Source: Gammaproteobacteria bacterium
GTDB lineage: Bacteria > Pseudomonadota > Gammaproteobacteria > Steroidobacterales > Steroidobacteraceae
Direction: 5' to 3'
DNA: 8,923 nucleotides
NCBI GenBank assembly: GCA_003162555.1
Contig: PMNQ01000192.1
Coordinates: 1-8,923, forward strand
This document shows, in pieces, positions 1 through 5,716 of this stretch (the stretch's first letter is position 1; each line of letters starts with the position of its first letter). Both the position numbers and the translations under genes were made by a program. The notes under the pieces are model-generated. The model was not told the origin of the DNA. It worked only from the letters and a program-made list of their open reading frames with translations, and ran no database searches.

Positions 1-45
1 CTTCGAACCAGGTGGTCGGCGGTTCGAATCCGTCCGGGCGCGCCA
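1..45 (+). tRNA. tRNA-Arg (anticodon UCG), 3' part only
   Basis: The window begins in the anticodon loop. Bases 1-7 read CTTCGAA, which places TCG at anticodon positions 34-36, so the tRNA decodes CGA (Arg). The 3' strand of the anticodon stem is 8-12 and the variable loop is 13-17. The T stem is 18-22 paired with 30-34 (one G-T wobble), around the T loop TTCGAAT at 23-29. The 3' strand of the acceptor stem, CGGGCGC, is 35-41, with discriminator G42 and an encoded CCA at 43-45. From memory, the acceptor sequence and G discriminator match bacterial tRNA-Arg of the CCG type. The D arm, the 5' acceptor strand and the promoter lie before the window. The end of this tRNA is duplicated at 2872-2895. 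Confidence 0.9.
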
Positions 46-47
46 AT
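24..47 (+). repeat. attL-like direct repeat (tRNA-Arg 3' end)
   Basis: This 24-bp stretch runs from the T loop through CCA and two bases beyond. It matches 2872-2895 in the same orientation at 22 of 24 positions, differing at base 29 (T against C) and base 39 (C against A). Because it lies in the complete tRNA end, it is the functional copy. Confidence 0.7.
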
Positions 48-79
48 CCACTTCGGTCTATTCCGGTCACCTGGGCGAC

Positions 80-222
80 GGTTTATACCGGAGACATGGG
101 TAACACTTTAGCACTGAAGGAATTGGGTGCATATTCGACGCGACTGGACTCGTGATCGAATCAGCCGGGTACTTCATGCGCAGCGCCTGTTGCGGGCGCT
201 CGTGGTTGTAGCAATCAGGAGT
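80..222 (-). mobile_element. IS481-like insertion sequence remnant (transposase 3' end and terminal repeat)
   Basis: Read on the minus strand, this segment holds the last part of a transposase followed at about 106-80 by GTGTTACCCATGTCTCCGGT and an AT-rich tail. That is the kind of end I remember for IS481-family elements (not checked against a database). The rest of the element, including the DDE catalytic region and the other terminal repeat, is absent. The similarity stops abruptly near 215-222, where an unrelated plus-strand reading frame begins. It is most likely a deletion relic. Confidence 0.5.
130..222 (-). pseudogene. IS481/IS3-type transposase, C-terminal fragment
   Basis: On the minus strand, codons from 216 down to 160 read DCYNHERPQQALRMKYPAD. 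This is the conserved tail of the integrase core domain in IS481/IS3 transposases (typically YNHERPHQALxMKYPAE). The sequence after it no longer looks like a transposase C terminus, and nothing before it resembles the upstream DDE core. Frame integrity is lost at both ends and there is no start codon of its own, so this is a non-functional relic. The motif is clear; assignment to IS481 rather than another IS3-related group is less sure. Confidence 0.6.
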
Positions 223-478
223 AGCGAAGATCGGCGAGCTTGAACCGGCCCTTGCAATCGGCACACGACAGATCGTTGGGCTGATCGGGTCGGGATACAC
301 CCGTGCACCCGATTTTGTAGAAGTGACGCCCGCGGCCGCAGTGTCTAGTCCGTCAAGATACGCGCCCAATAGGACACCGACGGGAAACTTCTATCTGGCT
401 GGGACTGGCTATACGCGTGATGGTGCCATCGTGGCGCCAGTGGACTCGTCCTGGTTCAATATCAGAGGCCGCTTTTGA
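212..478 (+). pseudogene. Orphan C-terminal coding fragment, function unknown
   Basis: A plus-strand frame is open from just after a TAG at 209-211 to a TGA at 476-478, 88 codons with no convincing start codon or ribosome binding site. It has protein-like composition, including two similar segments, GSGYTR (about 287-304) and GTGYTR (about 404-421), and it ends in SWFNIRGRF. A C-terminal Phe after alternating residues can be seen in outer-membrane beta-barrel proteins, but that is weak evidence. It abuts the transposase remnant, so it may be the 3' stub of a gene truncated by the IS or by a later deletion. I do not recognise a family, and it could be non-coding. Confidence 0.3.
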
Positions 479-486
479 ACAATGAC

Positions 487-502
487 CGTGACGCACGTCA
501 CA
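487..502. promoter_or_regulatory. CRP/Clp-like palindrome upstream of the GGDEF-EAL gene
   Basis: The sequence CGTGA-CGCACG-TCACA matches the CRP consensus TGTGA-N6-TCACA at 9 of 10 fixed positions, and its core GTGACG-CA-CGTCAC is a perfect inverted repeat. It lies 111 bases before the ATG at 613, in the spacer after the orphan fragment, where a promoter for the downstream gene is expected. I could not identify a confident -35/-10 pair at a standard distance, so its role is inferred. Confidence 0.35.
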
Positions 503-599
503 AGTTTTGCATTCACGGCGGGTAATCGGGGCGATTAAGTTCGTCAGCGAACATAACCACGGTGTGAACAGTGATTGCATAGGGCGAACTTGCTGCAAT

Positions 600-604
600 G
601 GAGG
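600..604 (+). promoter_or_regulatory. Ribosome binding site for the GGDEF-EAL gene
   Basis: GGAGG is followed by an 8-base spacer before ATG 613. It overlaps the earlier in-frame ATG at 598, so it cannot serve that codon. This fixes 613 as the start. Confidence 0.75.
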
Positions 605-612
605 CCATTTCC

Positions 613-2772
613 ATGACCCACCGAGTTTTGTTGATCGAGAACGACGTGGCCACTGCCGTGGCGATTCTGGGCGTACTTACTCAGGCGTGGGATGAGTCCT
701 TTGAGGTCGAATGGGTCAGGCGCTGCTCTGAAGGCCTTGCAAGGCTCGACGGCATCGTGGCGATTGTGGTCGACCTCGATCAGCCCGACAATCGCGGTCT
801 GGACACGTTTGACACGCTTTTCCACGCGGCCCCCAGGATTCCGATCCTGGTCCTGATTGATCCGCAAGACGAGAAGACGGGAAAACTGGCGGTGCATCGC
901 GGAGCCCAGGATTATCTCCTTAAGGCTCATCTCGAGCGTCTCCTGTTGCCCAAGGCGCTGAGGAGCATGATCGAGCGTGCCGCCTATTCGGAGGCGCTAT
1001 TTGAAGAAAAGGAGCGCGCCCGTGTGACGCTCAACTCGATTGGCGACGCAGTTGTAAGTACGGATGCCTCTTGTCACATCACCTACCTGAATTCAACCGC
1101 TGAAGACCTGATTGGATGGACGCAAAAGGAAGCGGTAGGCCATCCGGTCGAGGACGTGCTCCATTTCATCGATGCTGAGACGCGCGCCGCTGTGCACAAT
1201 CCAATGACTCAGACGATTCTCGAAGACAAGGCTATAGCGCTGGTTCCGAACTGCATGCTGGTCAGACGCGACGGCACGGAAGTCTCAATCGAAGATTCTG
1301 TCGCACCCATTCACGATCGTCGAGGCGAAGTGACCGGCGCGGTCATGGTATTTCATGATGTCAGCGCGGCGCGAGCGAAGACGCTCAGGATGTCTCATCT
1401 GGCGCAACATGACAGCCTCACCGACTTGCCAAATCGGGCGCTGCTGCATGACCGGCTGAATGAAGCTATCACTCTGTCCCAGCGTCACCAGCGGAAATTG
1501 GCGGTCTTGTTCGTGGATCTTGATCGGTTCAAGCACATCAATGATTCCTTGGGCCACGCCACGGGCGATGGTTTGTTGAGATCCGTCGCACGACGACTGT
1601 CCACATGTGTACGAAGCTCAGACACCGTCGGTCGCCATGGCGGCGATGAATTCGTGGTGCTGCTCTGGGACATGAGGCATTCGCAGGACGCAGTCGTCAC
1701 GGCGAGCAAGATACTCGAAGTGCTGCGCGAGCCGCACTACGTCAACAATCACAACCTGCATGTCACCGGGAGCGTAGGCATCGCCACCTATCCCGATGAC
1801 GGGACAGACGCAGAGACACTGATGAAGAGAGCCGATCTGGCAATGTACAACGCCAAAGAGGCAGGGCGCGACAGCTATCGCTTCTTCGAGTCGGAGATGA
1901 ACGCACGCGCGAGTGACAGGCAGTCGCTTGAGGAGGACCTGCATTTCGCGCTCAAACGGCGAGAGTTGGTATTGTACTACCAGCCAAAGATGAATCTGGC
2001 GACCGGCGCAATCATCGGCGCCGAAGCACTCCTGAGGTGGCGGCACCCACAGCGTGGATTGTTGCTGCCAGGGCAGTTCATTCCAATTGCGGAGGATTGC
2101 GGTCTCATCGTATCGATTGGCCGATGGGTGCTGCACGAGGCTTGCCGCCAAATGCGTACCTGGCAAATTGCGGGCCAGCCACCACTCTCTGTCGCCATTA
2201 ACATCTCCGCGGTGGAGCTACGCGTGCCCGAGTTCGCCTCAAACGTACGCGCAACTCTCGCAGAGATGGGCCTGGCGCCGCGCTGTCTTGAGCTCGAGCT
2301 GACCGAGACGGGCCTGATGGACGATTTGCGCGCCATGACGGAGCCGCGATCCTTCGCTTGCGTGCTCACGGAATTGAAGGAAATTGGCGTGTTGCTTGCT
2401 CTGGATGATTTCGGCACCGGTTATTCAAGCTTGAGTCATTTGAAGAGATTCCCAATTGACACTCTGAAGATCGATCATTCGTTCGTGCGTGACCTGAAGG
2501 GAAACGGGGACAGTACTGGCATCGTTATTGGCCTGATAGGTATGGGAAGATGTCTCCGCATGCGGGTCGTGGCCGAAGGGGTGGAGACCATGGAGCAACT
2601 TGAAATCCTGACGCAGCATGGCTGTCCCGAAGGCCAGGGGTATTTCTTCAGTCGGCCAGTGCCCGCCGAGGAATTCGGCCGATTGCTGGAGCGCGATGCC
2701 GCGGGGACACACTTGTTTGATCAAATTTCATTGGAGGAGATACTGCTGAGTCGCAGATTGGATGCCGCTTGA
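613..2772 (+). CDS. REC-PAS-GGDEF-EAL diguanylate cyclase/phosphodiesterase
   Basis: A 719-residue cytoplasmic sensor enzyme that can make and break cyclic di-GMP. Domains in order: receiver (about 1-118), PAS (about 137-255), GGDEF (about 262-425) and EAL (about 440-695). The cyclase signature GGDEF is at 343-347, preceded by an intact product-inhibition site RSSD at 334-337. The phosphodiesterase motif EAL is at 471-473, with DDFGTGYSS from 598 and AEGVE around E655, so both activities look intact on paper. The receiver keeps the acceptor Asp54 and Lys104, but the usual acidic pair reads E9-N10 and the conserved Thr is Ile82, so phosphorylation may be impaired. The start at 613 is chosen from the ribosome binding site and because the receiver fold begins immediately (MTHRVLLIEND). 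There are no membrane segments. The gene stands alone inside the tRNA-bounded islet with lower GC than the amino-acid genes, consistent with acquisition. Which activity dominates cannot be read from sequence. Confidence 0.95.
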   Translation: MTHRVLLIENDVATAVAILGVLTQAWDESFEVEWVRRCSEGLARLDGIVAIVVDLDQPDNRGLDTFDTLFHAAPRIPILVLIDPQDEKTGKLAVHRGAQDYLLKAHLERLLLPKALRSMIERAAYSEALFEEKERARVTLNSIGDAVVSTDASCHITYLNSTAEDLIGWTQKEAVGHPVEDVLHFIDAETRAAVHNPMTQTILEDKAIALVPNCMLVRRDGTEVSIEDSVAPIHDRRGEVTGAVMVFHDVSAARAKTLRMSHLAQHDSLTDLPNRALLHDRLNEAITLSQRHQRKLAVLFVDLDRFKHINDSLGHATGDGLLRSVARRLSTCVRSSDTVGRHGGDEFVVLLWDMRHSQDAVVTASKILEVLREPHYVNNHNLHVTGSVGIATYPDDGTDAETLMKRADLAMYNAKEAGRDSYRFFESEMNARASDRQSLEEDLHFALKRRELVLYYQPKMNLATGAIIGAEALLRWRHPQRGLLLPGQFIPIAEDCGLIVSIGRWVLHEACRQMRTWQIAGQPPLSVAINISAVELRVPEFASNVRATLAEMGLAPRCLELELTETGLMDDLRAMTEPRSFACVLTELKEIGVLLALDDFGTGYSSLSHLKRFPIDTLKIDHSFVRDLKGNGDSTGIVIGLIGMGRCLRMRVVAEGVETMEQLEILTQHGCPEGQGYFFSRPVPAEEFGRLLERDAAGTHLFDQISLEEILLSRRLDAA

Positions 2773-2871
2773 GGTGATGATCCCGACCGCCTGATCATTC
2801 AAATTCGATCGGTCTGGCGGCCAGCAGCCGGTCCATGACCAAGCAGCCTGACGTCTACCTGGAACTCGCCC

Positions 2872-2895
2872 TCGAACCCGTCCGGGAGCGCCAAT
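2872..2895 (+). repeat. attR-like direct repeat of the tRNA-Arg 3' end
   Basis: A second, non-functional copy of tRNA bases 24-47, with two substitutions (C2877, A2887). The flanking bases on both sides do not match the tRNA locus, so the copy is limited to the T-loop/acceptor/CCA segment, as expected for an attachment-site core. The two differences would be the drift expected in a copy free from tRNA selection. Confidence 0.65.
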
Positions 2896-2922
2896 TGCTA
2901 CTCGGCCACGGTAGGCTATCAT
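2895..2922 (+). promoter_or_regulatory. Candidate sigma70-type promoter of the homocysteine methyltransferase
   Basis: TTGCTA (2895-2900) and TATCAT (2917-2922) are separated by 16 bases, matching the -35 and -10 consensus at 4 of 6 and 5 of 6 positions. Transcription would start at about 2929, right at the ATG at 2930. That fits the absence of any Shine-Dalgarno sequence and suggests a leaderless or nearly leaderless mRNA. The -35 begins at the last base of the attR-like repeat. Confidence 0.35.
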
Positions 2923-2929
2923 CTTACCG

Positions 2930-3922
2930 ATGCGCACCACCCTTTCAGATTTGCTCGCCAGCAAGCACGTGTTGCTGGCCGACGGCGCCACGGGCACGAA
3001 CTACTTCAAGGCCGGTCTCTCTTCGGGAGAGCCGCCTGAGTTCTGGAATATTGATCGTCCGGCGGATGTGACGGGGCTGCACCAGCAATTTGTGGACGCG
3101 GGCGCCGACATCATTCTCACCAATACCTTCGGCTGCAATCCGCACCGCCTGAAGTTGCACGGCGCGCAGGATCGGGCCTACGAGCTGGCCAAGCGGGCCG
3201 CCGAGCTGGCACGTAGCGTGGCCGACAAGGCTACGCGTCCGGTCGTCGTGGCCGGTTCCGTAGGGCCCACAGGCGAGCTGTTCGAACCCTTGGGCACGCT
3301 GACGAAAGAGGCGGCAATCGCGTCCTTCACCGCGCAACTCAAGGGTCTCAGGGACGGCGGCGCGGATGTCGCGTGGATCGAGACCATGTCGGCGCCTGAG
3401 GAGGCCAACGCGGCAGCCGAGGCAGCCATCGCGGTTGGAATGCCGTACGTGCTCACGTATTCCTTCGACACCGCGGGCCGTACCATGATGGGGCTGATGC
3501 CGGGCGCGGCCGCCGCGTCGCTATCAGGCCTTGCCGTCGCACCGCTCGCCATTGGTGCGAATTGCGGCGTGGGCGCGCCGGACATCCTCGTCAGCCTTAC
3601 GGAAATGCACGGCTCGCCGTTTCCCCTCGTCACCAAGGGCAACTGCGGCGTGCCGCATTTTGAAGGGACGGAGGCCGTGTATTCCGGCACACCGCAACTG
3701 ATGGCGAACTACGCGCGGCTCGCGATCGACGGTGGCGCACGCATAGTCGGCGGATGCTGTGGCACCACGCCTGAGCATCTGGCCGCGATGCGCGTTTCCA
3801 TCGACGAACACGAGCGCGGGGAACGCCCCACGCTCGATGCCATCGTCACCCGAATCGGACCGCTGATGAACTCGGCGCCGGTCATCAACCCGGCGCGTCC
3901 GGCACGCGGCTCGCGACGCTGA
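2930..3922 (+). CDS. Homocysteine S-methyltransferase family protein (betaine-type candidate)
   Basis: A 330-residue cytoplasmic (beta/alpha)8-barrel enzyme of the family that includes betaine-homocysteine methyltransferase, MmuM and the N-terminal module of MetH. It transfers a methyl group to the zinc-bound thiol of homocysteine, giving methionine. The three zinc ligands are present: Cys212 in GANCGVG and Cys276-Cys277 in GGCCGTTPEH. The N-terminal LADGATGTNYF and the segment ILTNTFGCNPHRL are family hallmarks. The length suits the free-standing bacterial enzymes and there is no cobalamin domain, so this is not full-length MetH. Nearby glycine/serine genes would suit betaine as donor, but S-methylmethionine or another methyl donor is possible. 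The start at 2930 gives the expected N terminus and has no clear ribosome binding site (see the promoter entry). It ends 24 bases before the convergent DUF3617 gene. Confidence 0.85.
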   Translation: MRTTLSDLLASKHVLLADGATGTNYFKAGLSSGEPPEFWNIDRPADVTGLHQQFVDAGADIILTNTFGCNPHRLKLHGAQDRAYELAKRAAELARSVADKATRPVVVAGSVGPTGELFEPLGTLTKEAAIASFTAQLKGLRDGGADVAWIETMSAPEEANAAAEAAIAVGMPYVLTYSFDTAGRTMMGLMPGAAAASLSGLAVAPLAIGANCGVGAPDILVSLTEMHGSPFPLVTKGNCGVPHFEGTEAVYSGTPQLMANYARLAIDGGARIVGGCCGTTPEHLAAMRVSIDEHERGERPTLDAIVTRIGPLMNSAPVINPARPARGSRR

Positions 3923-3946
3923 CGGTCAGCCCGACTTGAGGCTGCG

Positions 3947-4498
3947 CTACTTCACCGTACCGCAATCAGCACCGATCCACGTCGATTGAAAATCACTGTG
4001 CATGTTCACTGGGTGGTCGTGAATCACCATGTGCATATCCATGGTGCCCTTGACCGACGTCTGTGAGATTGTCTCGAAGCGCACCTTGCCCTCGCTGGTG
4101 GTGCCATCTTCGGAGCAGGTGAAGTTCACAGCCGTGGCGTGGCTGTCGTTCTCCGTGATCGTGTGCGTGCAGTGACCGCGCATTTCCTTGTCGTTGAAGA
4201 AACTGTCCCGTTGCATCTTCTCCGCCGTCATGCAACTGCGCGACGTGTGTGTCTTCGGTACGGACGGTTGCTGTTGCAAGTGCGACATTGCGGCCGCCAT
4301 GCGTGCCTTCTGCTCGGGCGTCATGTTCTGCATGGCCTCCGCCATGCCAGCCATGGCGGCATCGCCGGCGCCTGCCATACTCGTCGTTGTTTCCCAGAGG
4401 CCAAGGCGGACATTGAGCCTGGAGCCGTCAGCGCTGAGAGCCATTATCGGGATGGCGGCCAGTGCGACGGCCATTGATCGAATCGTCATGACATTCAT
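3947..4498 (-). CDS. DUF3617 domain-containing secreted protein
   Basis: A 183-residue protein with a signal peptide: after MNVMTIRS comes a hydrophobic stretch (about 9-21) ending near ALSA, with cleavage likely around residues 22-23. The mature part starts with the DUF3617 hallmark LGLWE (32-36) and carries four cysteines (89, 110, 128, 179) that could form two disulfides in the periplasm. Residues 41-71 are rich in Ala and Met. The C-terminal part contains a notable His/Met cluster, MDMHMVIHDHPVNMH (153-167). DUF3617 proteins have no established biochemical function. The start at 4498 is supported by AAGGAG nine bases upstream; an earlier in-frame start at 4576 would put a charged extension before the signal peptide. 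It is convergent with the methyltransferase and divergent from the ureohydrolase, so it probably has its own promoter. Confidence 0.85.
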   Translation of the reverse strand: MNVMTIRSMAVALAAIPIMALSADGSRLNVRLGLWETTTSMAGAGDAAMAGMAEAMQNMTPEQKARMAAAMSHLQQQPSVPKTHTSRSCMTAEKMQRDSFFNDKEMRGHCTHTITENDSHATAVNFTCSEDGTTSEGKVRFETISQTSVKGTMDMHMVIHDHPVNMHSDFQSTWIGADCGTVK

Positions 4499-4507
4499 GG
4501 GAGGCTG

Positions 4508-4513
4508 CTCCTT
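4508..4513 (-). promoter_or_regulatory. Ribosome binding site deciding the DUF3617 start
   Basis: On the minus strand AAGGAG lies nine bases before ATG 4498, favouring this start over the upstream in-frame ATG at 4576. Confidence 0.65.
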
Positions 4514-4632
4514 CGGGTGCCGGTGACGGTGCGCATCATAACAGCGGGCCGGGTCGGCAATAGCGCCGGCGGCCACCGAAAAGCTCTAAGATTGCGCCAA
4601 AGTCCCCGTAAGACAGACCCATGGGGCACAGC

Positions 4633-4636
4633 GAGG
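4633..4636 (+). promoter_or_regulatory. Ribosome binding site deciding the ureohydrolase start
   Basis: GAGG lies five bases before ATG 4642, while the upstream in-frame ATG at 4621 has no comparable motif. A start at 4642 also gives an N terminus (MAPQNPQPLGGNQMPR) like that of family members. Confidence 0.55.
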
Positions 4637-4641
4637 TAGTC

Positions 4642-5601
4642 ATGGCGCCACAAAACCCTCAGCCCCTCGGCGGCAATCAGATGCCGCGCTTTGCCGGACC
4701 GGCGACGATGATGCGCCTGCCGCAGTTCGAGTCCGCGGACGGGCTCGATGCCTGTTTTGTCGGCGTGCCGCTCGACATTGGCACCTCGCTCCGCGCCGGC
4801 GCGCGTTTCGGTCCGCGCGACATCCGGCAGAACTCCGTGTTGATCCGTCCCTACCTGATGGCGACGCGCGCGCGGCCCTTCGACTCGCTCCGTGTGGGCG
4901 ATATCGGCGATGTTGCGATCAATACCTTCAATCTCGACAAATCCATCGCGATCATCGAGCGCGCGTACGACGGAATACTCGCGAACGGCTGCATCCCGCT
5001 GACGATGGGCGGCGATCACACCATCGTGCTGCCGATCCTGCGCGCCATGCGGCGCAAGTACGGACCGGTGGGATTGGTGCACATCGACGCGCACGCCGAC
5101 GTCAACGATGAAATGTTCGGCGAGAAGATTGCGCACGGCACGCCGTTCCGGCGCGCGGTCGAAGAAGGGTTGCTCGACACCAAGCGCGCGGTGCAGATCG
5201 GCCTGCGCGCGACCGGCTATGGCGCGGATGATTTCGACTGGCCACGCCAGCAAGGGATGCGCGTCGTGCAGGCGGAGGAGTGCTGGCACCGCTCGCTGAC
5301 GCCGCTGATGGCGGAGGTGCGCACGCAGCTCGGCAAGGGCCCGGTCTACCTGAGTTTCGACATCGACGGGCTCGATCCGGCTTATGCGCCTGGAACCGGC
5401 ACGCCGGAGATCGGCGGGCTGACGACCATTCAAGGCATGGAGATCATCCGCGGCTGTCGCGGACTCGAACTGGTTGGTTGCGATCTGGTCGAGGTCTCGC
5501 CGCCCTACGATCCGTTTGGTACAACCTCGCTGCTGGCGGCGAACCTGCTGTACGAGATGCTGTGCGTGCTGCCTGGAGTGAAGTGCGACGCACCACGCTG
5601 A
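4642..5601 (+). CDS. speB: Agmatinase/guanidinobutyrase-type ureohydrolase
   Basis: A 319-residue manganese-dependent ureohydrolase of the arginase/agmatinase fold. It hydrolyses a guanidino group, releasing urea and an amine or amino acid. Metal ligands, numbered from the chosen start: His126 (GGDHT), Asp149, His151 and Asp153 (DAHAD), Asp240 and Asp242 (SFDIDGLDPAYAPGTGTPE). The N-terminal QPLGGNQMPR and the loop GVPLDIGTSLRAGARFGPR closely resemble, from memory, the Pseudomonas guanidinobutyrase/guanidinopropionase group (GbuA/GpuA) as well as SpeB. The substrate could therefore be 4-guanidinobutyrate, 3-guanidinopropionate or agmatine, and the symbol is given at family level only. It is divergent from the DUF3617 gene and followed 115 bases later by sdaA on the same strand; co-transcription is possible but not shown. 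Confidence 0.9.
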   Translation: MAPQNPQPLGGNQMPRFAGPATMMRLPQFESADGLDACFVGVPLDIGTSLRAGARFGPRDIRQNSVLIRPYLMATRARPFDSLRVGDIGDVAINTFNLDKSIAIIERAYDGILANGCIPLTMGGDHTIVLPILRAMRRKYGPVGLVHIDAHADVNDEMFGEKIAHGTPFRRAVEEGLLDTKRAVQIGLRATGYGADDFDWPRQQGMRVVQAEECWHRSLTPLMAEVRTQLGKGPVYLSFDIDGLDPAYAPGTGTPEIGGLTTIQGMEIIRGCRGLELVGCDLVEVSPPYDPFGTTSLLAANLLYEMLCVLPGVKCDAPR

Positions 5602-5685
5602 GGAACCCAGCGTCCTTGACGGTAATGGGCCCATGCCGGTCGCGCAGGGGCAATACATCCGGCGCCACCGGGCATAGTCTTGGGG

Positions 5686-5702
5686 TTCCGCGATTCGCGG
5701 AA
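5686..5702. promoter_or_regulatory. Perfect inverted repeat before sdaA
   Basis: TTCCGCG-ATT-CGCGGAA is a 7-bp perfect inverted repeat with a 3-base centre, ending 14 bases before the sdaA ATG. Its last AA is also the start of AAGGCGG (5701-5707), the ribosome binding site. It could be a repressor operator or an mRNA hairpin that limits ribosome access. The sequence does not match an operator I know. Confidence 0.4.
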
Positions 5703-5716
5703 GGCGGTTTCAAGTC

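Larger units (their letters stand above)
24..2895. mobile_element. Putative decayed genomic islet in tRNA-Arg, carrying a c-di-GMP gene
   Basis: The segment is bounded by an intact tRNA 3' end and an imperfect direct copy of it, the arrangement left by tyrosine-recombinase integration at tRNA genes. Inside are an IS481-like transposase remnant, an orphan coding fragment and a GGDEF-EAL gene with noticeably lower GC than the later genes. Sample 60-base lines give 31/60 G+C at 1081-1140 and 46/60 at 6541-6600. No integrase, excisionase or replication gene is visible, so if this was an integrative element it has been stripped and can no longer move by itself. The island call is an inference from the repeat pair, the composition and the IS debris. 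Confidence 0.6.

Noticed and set aside
598..612. Alternative start ATG 598 for the GGDEF-EAL gene
   Set aside because: The ribosome binding site GGAGG overlaps that codon and is ideally spaced for ATG 613, where the receiver domain begins.
2785..2814. Possible terminator after the GGDEF-EAL gene (GACC...GATC/GATC...GGTC)
   Set aside because: Two 4-bp stems separated by a four-base bulge and no T-run; too weak to call.
2835..3071. Small open frame overlapping the att-like repeat and the methyltransferase start
   Set aside because: It runs into the methyltransferase in another frame, has no ribosome binding site, and its middle is the tRNA-derived repeat.
3918..3930. GCTGAC-G-GTCAGC palindrome across the methyltransferase stop codon, as a terminator
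   Set aside because: The one-base centre leaves a very short RNA stem once a loop forms, and no T-run follows.
5625..5634. ATGGGCCCAT palindrome and a nearby TTGACG as an sdaA promoter
   Set aside because: No acceptable -10 lies at the right spacing from TTGACG, and a 10-bp palindrome alone is common in GC-rich DNA.
4495..5658. Long minus-strand open frame opposite the ureohydrolase
   Set aside because: It mirrors a clearly conserved plus-strand gene, has arginine/histidine-rich low-meaning translation, and shows no family signature.
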